NCBI GenBank assembly: GCA_958413095.1
Contig: CATYUF010000078.1
Span: 1 to 6,413, forward strand
Reading direction: 5' to 3'
From: an uncultured Clostridium sp.
GTDB taxonomy: Bacteria; Bacillota; Clostridia; TANB77; CAG-508
Length of the DNA: 6,413 nucleotides
In this document: positions 1-6,413 of the stretch, piece after piece
How the letters are laid out: every line of letters begins with the position of its first letter
Numbering within the stretch: position 1 is the stretch's first letter
Program-made: the position numbers and the translations under genes
Notes under the pieces: generated by a model
Told to the model about the DNA's origin: nothing
The model's database searches: none
The model's input: only the letters and a program-made list of their open reading frames with translations

Positions 1-62
1 TTACTTGTTGTATACGGAAAAATCTTATATAGGGTCAAGATAAAAGATGATTTTTTCTATAC
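1..62. other. Non-coding left flank with an imperfect inverted repeat
   Basis: There is no open frame with a usable start. Bases 10-24 and 49-62 form an imperfect inverted repeat (GTATA...AAAAATC against GATTTTTT...TATAC, with one bulge and one mismatch), which could be a weak hairpin from whatever lies to the left. In DNA this AT-rich such an arm pair can arise by chance. No further function can be assigned. Confidence 0.3.
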
Positions 63-120
63 AATAAAAAAGCATAAGTAATTTTCCTGATTTCGTTTCA
101 GTTTTTTTACTTATACTTAT
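61..120 (-). terminator. Intrinsic terminator of the surface-protein gene
   Basis: The arms at 70-81 and 107-118 are complementary over 12 positions with one mismatch. They enclose a second small hairpin (CTGA at 87-90 pairing with TCAG at 98-101). Read on the minus strand, the 3' arm runs straight into a T run (A run at 66-70 on the plus strand). It lies about 48 bases past the TAA at 166-168, where a Rho-independent terminator for that gene is expected. The stem is AT-rich, so it may be leaky. On the plus strand the distal arm lacks a T run, so it is probably one-directional. Confidence 0.7.
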
Positions 121-165
121 TAGAGTGTTTAAAATATAAATTATAATTGTTGTCATTTTATCGAA

Positions 166-2052
166 TTATTGTTTTGTTATTATCCAATTAAGAAATTCTT
201 CATAACTATTTATGTCATCACTTACTCCTATTATGTTTTTACTAGCATCATCTTGGTTATTTATTGCTTTTATTCCTAATGTATTTAAATAATATGAATT
301 TCTTACATTGTCATTATTATTTTCATATTGAAATCCTATAATTGTCCCAATTCCATCTGTTCCCTTTACAGTTCCTTTATTATAGCAATTTATTAATTCA
401 AATGTATTAGAATTTCTTCCTATTATTCCTCCAATTCCTCTTCCAGTTATATCTCTTGAAATAACTTCTCCTTTGTTATATACATTTTCTATTTTTCCTG
501 ATGTTCCAGTTACTGAGGTCCAACCTATTATTCCCCCTACTGCCGTAATTTCTCCTTCGTATTTTCCTTGTGCTTCTATTTTTCCTTCATTACTACAATT
601 TAATATATGTGACTTAGCGTCTATACCTATCTGTCCTAGTATTCCTCCTACTGAACCTTTTCCTAATACTACTCCTATATTATGTGAATTTTCAATATTA
701 CCAAATGTTACTCCTACTATCCCACCTACATTATTGTTTTCTCCTGTTATTTCTCCATTATTCTTACATTCTTTTATTGTTGTTCCAGTCTTAGCTTCTC
801 CTGCTATTCCTCCTATTATTTCTCCTTTTCCTATTACTTTTCCTTGATTTTCACTTTTTTCTATATTTGCACCTGCCCAGCCTGCTATTCCTCCTACTAA
901 TTGATTTTCTCCTACTACTTCTCCACTATTCTTACATTCTTTTATTGTTGTTTCAGTACTAGCATTTCCTACTATTCCTCCGACTCTTTTTCCTTTTCCT
1001 GTTACTCCTCCTTGATTAGTACAGTTTTTTATTATTACTTCTTGTTTAGACCTAGTTTGCCCTACAATTCCTCCACACTGACTATATCCTTTATCTGTAT
1101 GCTTTCCATTTGCTATTATTTTTCCTGTATTACTACAACTTTCCATCTTTTCATTTATTTGTCCAACTATTCCTCCTACTCCAAAATAATTACCTTCTCT
1201 TAATATTACTGTTGTATTTTTATTATGACAATTTTCTATCTTAACTCCTAAACCTACTATTCCTCCTGTACCTGATCCTCCTGTCACATAACTATCTTTT
1301 ATTGTTAAATTTTTTATTTCATTTGCCTTTCCAAATAAACCTGCAAAATTACTAGCTTGGTCTATATACATTCCTCTTATTGTGTAATTATTTCCATCAA
1401 ATATTCCTAAAAATGGATTCGCTTTTCCTATTGGTTCCCAATTTGTTCCTCTTGTTTTTATTCCATTTTCTTGTCTTGCGCCTAAGTCTATATGATTTTC
1501 TAAATATATTGTTGTTGTTTTTACTATATTTATACCTTGCTTTTCTTCTTCACTTAGTTTTCCATTTACAAATTCCTCAAAAAATTTTAATTCATTTGCT
1601 CCTTTTATATGCCAGTTTCCTTCACTATCTATTTCTGGTTTTGTTTTACTTATTCCATCCCATATTATTTTTCCTTCTGCTATTGTTCCATCTTCATATA
1701 CTGTTATTGTTTCATTTTCTTTTGTTAAGTAACATGCGTCTACTATTCCGTCTATTTCTTCTATTACTTTTTCTCCAGTTATTTCTTTTTCTAATTCTTC
1801 TTTCAGTGATACTTTTTTTCCTGTTGCTTCATCTATTTTTCTTTTTTGTATCATTAAATTTATTTCTTCTTTTAAGCTTCCTTTGGCTGTTTCTATTTTT
1901 GCTTGTTTTGATTGAGTTAGTATTCCGTTATCTCCTGTTAGCATTGCTATACTTACTCCCGCCAAAATCAATAATACTATTATTGTTATAACTAACGCAA
2001 TTAATGTTATTCCATTATTTTGCTTTTTAATATTTTTTTCATAATTCATCAT
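166..2052 (-). CDS. Prepilin-like membrane-anchored GLUG-repeat surface protein (adhesin-like)
   Basis: This 628-residue protein is probably exported and held at the cell surface by its N-terminus. After a short Lys/Asn-rich leader, residues 13-38 read NG|ITLIALVITIIVLL..., matching the shape of a prepilin leader: a Gly before the cleavage point, then one long hydrophobic helix. The helix is followed by the TGDNGILTQSKQAK segment common in clostridial proteins annotated as type II secretion or prepilin-type. The usual Glu5 after the cleavage Gly is Ala. Residues about 131-230 carry the entry module often seen before GLUG repeats (W-DG, G-W-IK-A-EL, IDLG, W-PIG, F-GIFDGN-YTI-GMYI). Residues about 235-578 hold ten GGI(V/A/I/L)G cores plus a degenerate one at each end, alternating with IENCxNxG-type turns; this is the GLUG repeat pattern, predicted to fold as a beta-solenoid. 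There is no LPXTG motif, second membrane segment or catalytic motif. I chose the ATG at 2050-2052 because AAGGGG (2062-2067) lies 9 bases upstream; the next ATG (2047-2049) is also possible. An open frame extends 12 codons further upstream but includes this Shine-Dalgarno and is unlikely to be translated. The ligand is unknown. Confidence 0.85.
   Translation of the reverse strand: MMNYEKNIKKQNNGITLIALVITIIVLLILAGVSIAMLTGDNGILTQSKQAKIETAKGSLKEEINLMIQKRKIDEATGKKVSLKEELEKEITGEKVIEEIDGIVDACYLTKENETITVYEDGTIAEGKIIWDGISKTKPEIDSEGNWHIKGANELKFFEEFVNGKLSEEEKQGINIVKTTTIYLENHIDLGARQENGIKTRGTNWEPIGKANPFLGIFDGNNYTIRGMYIDQASNFAGLFGKANEIKNLTIKDSYVTGGSGTGGIVGLGVKIENCHNKNTTVILREGNYFGVGGIVGQINEKMESCSNTGKIIANGKHTDKGYSQCGGIVGQTRSKQEVIIKNCTNQGGVTGKGKRVGGIVGNASTETTIKECKNSGEVVGENQLVGGIAGWAGANIEKSENQGKVIGKGEIIGGIAGEAKTGTTIKECKNNGEITGENNNVGGIVGVTFGNIENSHNIGVVLGKGSVGGILGQIGIDAKSHILNCSNEGKIEAQGKYEGEITAVGGIIGWTSVTGTSGKIENVYNKGEVISRDITGRGIGGIIGRNSNTFELINCYNKGTVKGTDGIGTIIGFQYENNNDNVRNSYYLNTLGIKAINNQDDASKNIIGVSDDINSYEEFLNWIITKQ
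616..951 (-). repeat. Tandem duplication of a 168-bp (56-residue) double GLUG unit
   Basis: Two adjacent 168-bp units, 784-951 and 616-783, encode residues 368-423 and 424-479 of the surface protein. Both begin TTIKECKN-GE--GEN--VGGI-G and continue NIE-S-N-G-V-GKG. At DNA level, 24 bases are identical at 929-952 and 761-784, and the ten bases just before differ at one position. The similarity fades toward the end of each unit. This looks like an older in-frame tandem duplication laid over the general GLUG periodicity. Confidence 0.75.
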
Positions 2053-2067
2053 CCTTTGTATCCCCTT
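2053..2067 (-). promoter_or_regulatory. Ribosome binding site deciding the start of the surface-protein gene
   Basis: On the minus strand AAGGGG (2062-2067) sits 9 bases before the ATG at 2050-2052. A second purine run, AAAGG (2053-2057), directly abuts that ATG and is 3 bases before the ATG at 2047-2049. The spacing favours the first ATG. The site lies inside the longer open frame beginning at 2088, which argues against that upstream start. Confidence 0.65.
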
Positions 2068-2085
2068 TTTATTACATGTTAGTAT

Positions 2086-2122
2086 CAATTATATATCACT
2101 TAATTATATATTTTGCCCACAA
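2086..2122 (-). promoter_or_regulatory. Candidate promoter region of the surface-protein gene
   Basis: A perfect TATAAT hexamer reads on the minus strand at 2088-2093, placing a start site about 30 bases before the ATG. A second TATAAT lies at 2103-2108. The only -35-like hexamer nearby (TTGTGG, 2117-2122) is badly spaced for either one (23 or 8 bases). In such AT-rich DNA TATAAT arises often by chance, so this is a weak call. Confidence 0.3.
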
Positions 2123-2174
2123 AAAAGTTTTATATTCTTGTTACATAAATAATTATATACTAACCTCATTATCA

Positions 2175-2239
2175 TTGTCAATGACTTTTTATCATTTTAA
2201 ATTTATTGTATTTTCTTATTCAACATTAGAAAATATACT
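2175..2239 (+). promoter_or_regulatory. Candidate promoters of the XRE regulator
   Basis: Two options are visible. TTGTCA (2175-2180) is followed after 16 bases by TTAAAT (2197-2202), giving a leader of about 50 bases. Alternatively TATACT (2234-2239) is a good -10, but it has only a poor T-rich -35 and would give a leader of about 15 bases that starts just ahead of the Shine-Dalgarno. Neither option is decisive. Confidence 0.3.
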
Positions 2240-2248
2240 ATATATATT

Positions 2249-2253
2249 GGAGG
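2249..2253 (+). promoter_or_regulatory. Ribosome binding site of the XRE regulator
   Basis: A GGAGG sequence lies 7 bases before the ATG at 2261. It is the strongest Shine-Dalgarno in the window and fixes the start of the regulator. Confidence 0.85.
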
Positions 2254-2260
2254 TACTTTT

Positions 2261-2536
2261 ATGGCTGAAATTGAATCACAAGAATTATTTGAAATAATTG
2301 GACATAATATAAAATTTTATAGAAAATTATACAATTTAAAAAAAGGAAAAATGACACAAGCTCAATTAGCTGAACTTATTAATGTTTCTACTGCATTAAT
2401 AGCTAATTTAGAAAGTGAACACATTAATCAAGGAATTAGTGTGTTTACTCTGTGGAAACTTAGTAAAGCTCTTGAAATTCCTATCGAAAAATTATTTGAT
2501 ACAAGCAATTTTGATGATAGATTTTTAGAAGCTTAA
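2261..2536 (+). CDS. Small XRE-family helix-turn-helix transcriptional regulator
   Basis: This 91-residue protein consists almost entirely of one Cro/CI-type (HTH_3) DNA-binding domain at residues about 13-79. After the first helix (IGHNIKFYRKLYNL), residues 31-51 (MTQAQLAELINVSTALIANLE) give the classic T-Q-x-x-L-A ... S-x-x-x-I-x-x-x-E helix-turn-helix. FTLWKLSKALEIPIEKLF (62-79) matches the last helices of the fold. The short acidic tail (residues 80-91) carries no sensor or peptidase domain, so it would bind DNA, probably as a dimer, without an obvious ligand site. A basic loop (LKKGKM, 26-31) separates helices 1 and 2. The gene is divergent from the surface-protein gene across 208 bases and convergent with smc. 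Autoregulation or control of the surface gene is inferred from position only. The gene lacks phage or toxin-antitoxin neighbours here, so a prophage remnant or an orphan antitoxin is less likely but not excluded. Confidence 0.88.
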   Translation: MAEIESQELFEIIGHNIKFYRKLYNLKKGKMTQAQLAELINVSTALIANLESEHINQGISVFTLWKLSKALEIPIEKLFDTSNFDDRFLEA

Positions 2537-2552
2537 AATATCATTAAATACA

Positions 2553-2591
2553 AAAAAACTAAAGCACTATCTTCTAATACTTTAGTTTTTT
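2553..2591. terminator. Bidirectional intrinsic terminator between the XRE gene and smc
   Basis: The arms at 2553-2564 and 2580-2591 are perfectly complementary over 12 bp (core ACTAAAG / CTTTAGT) around a 15-base loop. The 5' arm starts with a run of A and the 3' arm ends in a run of T, so transcripts in either direction meet a hairpin with U residues at its base. It sits 16 bases past the regulator's TAA and about 15 bases past the TAA of smc, serving both convergent genes. Confidence 0.85.
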
Positions 2592-2605
2592 ATGTTTCAC
2601 TCTAT

Positions 2606-5600
2606 TTAATGTTCTCTCAATTTCATAGACAACAACTTTGAAATCCCCCTCTCTTCCATAGTAACACCATATACCGTATCAGCAGCTTCCATAGTACCTT
2701 TTCTATGTGTTATAACCAAAAATTGAGTATCTTTTGCAAATTTCTTTAAATATTCTGCATATCTATAAACATTTACATCATCAAGTGCTGCCTCTATTTC
2801 ATCAAGGACACAGAATGGTGCTGGATTTATTTTTAATATTGCAAATAATAAAGCTATTGCTGTAAATGCCTTTTCTCCTCCTGATAGTAACATCATATTT
2901 TGTAGTTTCTTGCCTGGTGGTTGTACTGTTATTTCTATTCCACATTCTAAAATATTTTCTTCATCTTCTAGTTTTAGACTTGCATTTCCACCACCAAATA
3001 ATTCTTTAAACACTTCAGAGAAGTTTTTGTTTATTAATGCAAATTGTTCTTTAAACTGTTGTTTCATTATTCCTGTCATATCAGATATTACTTTTCTTAA
3101 TTTTGACATTGTGTTTTCTAAATCCACTCTTTGTTCACACATAAAGTCATATCTTTCTTTTAATGTCTTATACTCTTCAATCGAATCTACATTAACACTT
3201 CCTAGTTCTCTTATTTCATTTCTTAGACCTTTTACTTTCTTTTGTGTTAATTGCACATTGTCTGGCTTTTTATAGTCTACTACATTATTTGGAGTAAGTT
3301 CATATTCTTCCCACATTTTATTAATTATCTCATTAATATCTTCTTCTAGTTTTGTTTTTCTTACTTCTATTTTTACAATTTGAGCTTTTAAATCTTCTAT
3401 AACTTTAAATTTTGATGTTATCTCCTCTTCTTGTGATGACAATTTTTGATTTTTTTCAATTCTTTCTTTTTTCATTTCTTCTATTTTTGAGCCACTTTGT
3501 TGTACTGTTTCTTTTATATTATTTATTTTTTCTTTTATTTCTTGAATTGATTTTTCCAAATTAAAATTGTCTTGTTTTATTTGTTCTATTTGCAGCTTTT
3601 TATTTTCTATACTTTTACTTGTATTTTCTAATTCTGCATCTATTCTTTCTTGTATTTCTTGAATTGAACTTTCACTTTCATCAAATGAAGATACTGAAAT
3701 TTTTAAGTTTGTTATATCAAAATTCAAGTCATCTATGTATTTTTGATTATCTTTATTTAGCTCTGCAAATTCTGTAATTATTTTTGACAATTTTTCATTT
3801 TCTTCTGATATTCCCTTTATTTCGTTTTCTATATTCTTTTTATTTTCAGTTGCTTGATTTTTTTGTTCTTCTAATTTTGATTGTTCTTCTTTTAATTTAT
3901 TCAATCTCATTTCTATTCTAGATATATTTTCATCTATTGCTATTATTTTTTGTTTTCCTGTTGCATATGTTATTTCTATTTCTTGTAATTCTTTTTCTAA
4001 AGCTTCTGCATTTTCTAATATATCTCCTATTGAGCTTTCATATTCTGCTTTTTCTTTTTCTAGATTTGTTATTTTTTCTTTAAGTTTTGCTATTTCTTTT
4101 TCAAGTTTTTCTATTTCTTTTCCTCTACCTAGAATATTAACAGTCTTCTTAGCTACTGACCCTCCTGTGATTGCTCCTGATGGATTTATAACATCTCCAT
4201 CTAAAGTTATTATTCTAAATGAATATGAGTTTTGCTTTGAAACTTTTATTGCTGTTTCCATATTGTCAACTATTACTGTTCTTCCTAATAAATTCAACAC
4301 AATTTGTTCATACTTTTTACTATATTTTATCAAGTCAGATGCAATTCCAATAACACCTTTTTCATTTCCTTTTATTTTTTCTATTTTCTTACCTTTTACT
4401 GATGTTATTGGTAAAAATGATGCTCTACCTAAATTATTTTTTCTTAAATGTTCTACTAATCTTTTTGCATCTTCTTCTGTTTCAGTTACAATATTTTGTA
4501 AACTTGCTCCTAAACACATTTCTATTGATGTTTGATATTCTTCTGGAACTTCTATTACATTTGCTAGAACTCCATTCATTCCTTTTCCTAGTTCTTTTAT
4601 GTTTTCACAATCTTTTAATAATGATTTAACACTTTTTATATATCCTTCTTTTTCTTTTTCAGTTTCTATCAAAAATTTTAATTTTGACTCTTTAATTCTC
4701 ATCTCACTTGAATACATATTTATACTATTTTCAAACGATTTTATCTTCTTGTCAGCTTCTTCCTTACTAGAATTTATTTCTTTTAGTCCTGTTAATATTT
4801 TATTTCTCTTACTGTCTATTTCATAAAATTCTTTTGAAATTTCATCTTTTTTCATTCTTGTACCATCTAACTCAGAAATATTACTTGAAAGTTCATTTTT
4901 TATTTGATTTTGTCTTCTTTCATAGTTTTGATAGTTTATATCTTGTTCACTTATATTTGCTTGTAATTCATATCTTCTGTCAGTATTTTCTTCTACTTTC
5001 TTTTTGTAGCCTTCTATTTCTATTTCTTTACTTGAAAGTTTTTTAGTTATTTTAGCTAATTCTTCTTCTTTTTCTTGTAATTCTTTTGTGAATTTTTCTT
5101 TATTAGTTTTTAGATTTTCTTTTTTTAGTTCTTTTTGTTCTCTTTCTTCTTGTAATTCAGCTATTCTTGTATTTAACTCTTCTATTTCTTCTTCGAATCT
5201 TTTACCGTTTTCTTTATTATTTGAAATACGAGTATTTGATACATTTATATCTGAATTTAGCATTTCAATTTCTTTTTGACTTTCAAATCCTAAGTTAGAA
5301 ATTTCTTCTATCTTATTTGTTATTTCTTCTACTTCTGATTTTAACTCTTCTTTTAAGTTTTTAATTCTTTCAAGTCTACCTTCTTCATCATTACATTGAG
5401 TTTTATATATTTCTTCGTCTTTTACTATATTTTCTAAATCTATTTTATATTTTTCTATATTGTATAGAAATAAACCTATTTCAATATTTTTTAACTCTTC
5501 TCTCAAATTAAGATATTTCTTTGCTTTTTCTGATTGTATTTTTAAGGGGTCGATATTAGTTTCTATCTCTGATAAAATATCATTTATCCTTAATAAATTT

Positions 5601-6157
5601 ACTTTTGTATGTTCTAATTTCTTTTCACTTTCTGCTTTTCTTACCCTATATTTAACAATACCTGCTGCTTCTTCAAAAATGTGTCTTCTATCTTCTGACT
5701 TATTACTTAATATTTCATCAATTTTACCTTGTCCTATTATAGAATATCCATCTTTTCCAATACCTGTGTCCATAAATAACTCTAATACGTCTTTTAATCT
5801 ACATGGTACTTTATTTATAAAATAGCCTGTTTCACCACTTCTGTAAATTTTTCTTGTTACTGTTACTTCTGTATATTCAATAGGTAAAGCTCCATCACTA
5901 TTATCAAAAACTAGTGAAGCCTCTGCAAATCCTAAAGATTTTCTATTTTGAGTTCCAGCAAATATAATATCAAGAGATTTTGTTCCTCTTAAAGACTTCA
6001 TACTTTGCTCGCCCAATACCCATCTTATAGCATCAGATATATTACTCTTACCAGAACCATTTGGTCCTATAACAGTTGTAATTCCAGGCATAAATTCTAA
6101 AATAGTTCTATCTGCAAATGATTTAAAACCTTGTAATTCTAATCTTTTTAAATACAT
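2606..6157 (-). CDS. smc: Chromosome partition/condensation ATPase Smc
   Basis: This is the complete bacterial Smc, 1183 residues, about the usual length for Firmicutes. It dimerises through its hinge and, with ScpA and ScpB (not in this window), forms the ring that organises and separates sister chromosomes. The N-terminal head has MYLKRLELQGFKSFA, Walker A GPNGSGKS (residues 31-38, with K37), the Q-loop around Q143 (GYSIIGQGKIDEIL) and FEEAAGI (161-167). A long Glu/Lys-rich coiled coil follows (about 170-520), then the hinge (about 520-670, from GKGMNGVLANVI to GAITGGS), and the returning coil (about 675-1010). The C-terminal head has the signature LLSGGEKA (S1092), Walker B FCVLDE with D1119 and catalytic E1120, the D-loop ALDD, and the H-loop ITHRKGTM (H1151). 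All ATPase residues are present. The start fits the family N-terminus exactly, although its Shine-Dalgarno is weak. In many Firmicutes smc lies between rnc and ftsY. Here about 250 non-coding bases precede it and a convergent regulator follows it, so it is probably transcribed alone. Confidence 0.98.
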   Translation of the reverse strand: MYLKRLELQGFKSFADRTILEFMPGITTVIGPNGSGKSNISDAIRWVLGEQSMKSLRGTKSLDIIFAGTQNRKSLGFAEASLVFDNSDGALPIEYTEVTVTRKIYRSGETGYFINKVPCRLKDVLELFMDTGIGKDGYSIIGQGKIDEILSNKSEDRRHIFEEAAGIVKYRVRKAESEKKLEHTKVNLLRINDILSEIETNIDPLKIQSEKAKKYLNLREELKNIEIGLFLYNIEKYKIDLENIVKDEEIYKTQCNDEEGRLERIKNLKEELKSEVEEITNKIEEISNLGFESQKEIEMLNSDINVSNTRISNNKENGKRFEEEIEELNTRIAELQEEREQKELKKENLKTNKEKFTKELQEKEEELAKITKKLSSKEIEIEGYKKKVEENTDRRYELQANISEQDINYQNYERRQNQIKNELSSNISELDGTRMKKDEISKEFYEIDSKRNKILTGLKEINSSKEEADKKIKSFENSINMYSSEMRIKESKLKFLIETEKEKEGYIKSVKSLLKDCENIKELGKGMNGVLANVIEVPEEYQTSIEMCLGASLQNIVTETEEDAKRLVEHLRKNNLGRASFLPITSVKGKKIEKIKGNEKGVIGIASDLIKYSKKYEQIVLNLLGRTVIVDNMETAIKVSKQNSYSFRIITLDGDVINPSGAITGGSVAKKTVNILGRGKEIEKLEKEIAKLKEKITNLEKEKAEYESSIGDILENAEALEKELQEIEITYATGKQKIIAIDENISRIEMRLNKLKEEQSKLEEQKNQATENKKNIENEIKGISEENEKLSKIITEFAELNKDNQKYIDDLNFDITNLKISVSSFDESESSIQEIQERIDAELENTSKSIENKKLQIEQIKQDNFNLEKSIQEIKEKINNIKETVQQSGSKIEEMKKERIEKNQKLSSQEEEITSKFKVIEDLKAQIVKIEVRKTKLEEDINEIINKMWEEYELTPNNVVDYKKPDNVQLTQKKVKGLRNEIRELGSVNVDSIEEYKTLKERYDFMCEQRVDLENTMSKLRKVISDMTGIMKQQFKEQFALINKNFSEVFKELFGGGNASLKLEDEENILECGIEITVQPPGKKLQNMMLLSGGEKAFTAIALLFAILKINPAPFCVLDEIEAALDDVNVYRYAEYLKKFAKDTQFLVITHRKGTMEAADTVYGVTMEERGISKLLSMKLREH

Positions 6158-6163
6158 AAAATT

Positions 6164-6173
6164 CTCTCTCTTT
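6164..6173 (-). promoter_or_regulatory. Weak ribosome binding site of smc
   Basis: On the minus strand AAAGAGAGAG ends 6 bases before the smc ATG (6155-6157). It is purine-rich but lacks the GGAGG or AAGGGG core seen on the other two genes. Weak initiation would fit the low copy number typical of Smc, but that is inference. Confidence 0.5.
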
Positions 6174-6296
6174 CAATCTTTTGATTAATAATTTATACTA
6201 TATATTTTTTACCTTGTTTTTTTATTTTTTATTAACTTATATTGTTATTAAATTGTATTTTGCTATATTAATATATAATAATTTTTGACAAAAAAC
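6174..6296. other. AT-rich non-coding region upstream of smc
   Basis: There is no coding frame here; the stretch is almost entirely A and T. It should hold the smc promoter. TATAGT (6197-6202) and TATAAA (6192-6197) read on the minus strand as possible -10 boxes, and TTGTCA (6286-6291, minus) as a possible -35, but no pair is correctly spaced. On the plus strand a perfect TTGACA (6285-6290) has no convincing -10. No promoter can be fixed by eye. Confidence 0.4.
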
Positions 6297-6321
6297 AAGA
6301 GGAATTTCGTGATTTTAAAGA

Positions 6322-6413
6322 CATGATTTTGGGGTCGGAGACAAAAATCATGGTAAACTTTAAATAATTACTTTTATTTTGAATTATATAACCATGATTT
6401 TTGTCTCCGACCC
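6322..6413. repeat. Inverted pair of hairpin elements (REP/BIME-like), right copy cut by the window edge
   Basis: Bases 6332-6354 and 6391-6413 are perfect reverse complements over 23 bp (core GGGTCGGAGAC, then AAAAATCATGG), separated by a 36-base AT-rich spacer. The left copy is also a hairpin in itself: CATGATTTT (6322-6330) pairs with AAAATCATG (6344-6352) around a 13-base loop containing GGGGTCGGAGAC. The whole unit is therefore about 33 bases (6322-6354), present twice in opposite orientation, and the right copy stops at the window end. It is clearly more GC-rich than its surroundings. There is no T run after the stems, so it is not an ordinary terminator. The pairing is seen directly. 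The kinship with REP/BIME or miniature mobile elements is inferred from architecture. Confidence 0.7.

Noticed and set aside
31..48. AGGGTCAAGATAAAAGAT resembling the GGGTCGGAGACAAAAAT core of the right-end element
   Set aside because: Only GGGTC and a few A/G positions match and a gap is needed. In this composition that is too weak to call a degenerate copy.
1380..1991. A 203-codon plus-strand open frame, very Leu/Phe-rich, opposite the surface-protein gene
   Set aside because: Its composition is what the complement of an AT-rich, Lys/Glu/Asn/Ile-rich gene gives in another frame. It lacks a Shine-Dalgarno and recognisable domains, and the minus-strand protein is clearly real.
2076..2297. 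A 73-codon plus-strand frame spanning the divergent intergenic region
   Set aside because: It has no Shine-Dalgarno, it overlaps the well-supported start of the XRE gene in another frame, and its composition is only that of AT-rich spacer.
2910..5825. Several plus-strand open frames of 60-120 codons within smc
   Set aside because: They overlap a fully conserved smc reading frame, are rich in Ser/Phe/Leu as expected for antisense shadows, and lack ribosome binding sites.
6285..6320. Perfect TTGACA on the plus strand as a promoter firing toward the window end
   Set aside because: No TATAAT-like hexamer lies 16-18 bases downstream, and no gene starts before the window ends.
6322..6413. Possible CRISPR repeat-spacer pair (33-base repeats, 36-base spacer)
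   Set aside because: The two copies are in inverted, not direct, orientation. Only two are present, and the spacer is low-complexity AT sequence with no cas gene nearby.

Overview
The window is strongly AT-rich and carries three real genes. All three end in TAA, and the ribosome binding sites on the 166-2052 and 2261-2536 genes are Gram-positive in style. The composition, a canonical 1183-residue bacterial Smc, and a prepilin-like membrane anchor of the GITLIALVITIIVLL...TGDNGIL kind together suggest an uncultured low-GC Firmicute, most likely a gut-type clostridial lineage. This taxonomic call rests on recognising sequence style, not on a search.

Layout from left to right. Bases 1-165 are non-coding and hold a hairpin terminator (about 61-120) for the first gene. 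On the minus strand, 166-2052 encodes a cell-surface protein: a short prepilin-like leader with one membrane helix, a linker, and then about ten to twelve GLUG-type repeats. Bases 2053-2260 form a divergent intergenic region with the signals for the surface gene on one side and for a small plus-strand XRE-family regulator (2261-2536) on the other. Bases 2553-2591 form a perfect 12-bp hairpin flanked by A and T runs; it can terminate both the regulator and the convergent gene that follows. On the minus strand, 2606-6157 encodes the complete chromosome-condensation ATPase Smc. Bases 6158-6413 are non-coding and AT-rich. They end in a conspicuous, comparatively GC-rich inverted repeat (6322-6354 and 6391-6413), which runs into the edge of the window.

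How the genes relate. Smc is a housekeeping protein, and here it stands alone. The usual Firmicute neighbours (rnc just upstream, ftsY just downstream) are not adjacent. The regulator and the repeat-containing surface protein are divergently arranged, so local control of the adhesin-like gene by the regulator is plausible, but the sequence does not prove it. The observations most worth following are the terminal inverted-repeat element, which makes a testable prediction about the next bases outside the window, and the prepilin-anchor/GLUG-repeat protein with its recent-looking internal 168-bp tandem duplication. I found no CRISPR array, tRNA, rRNA, transposase or defence operon.
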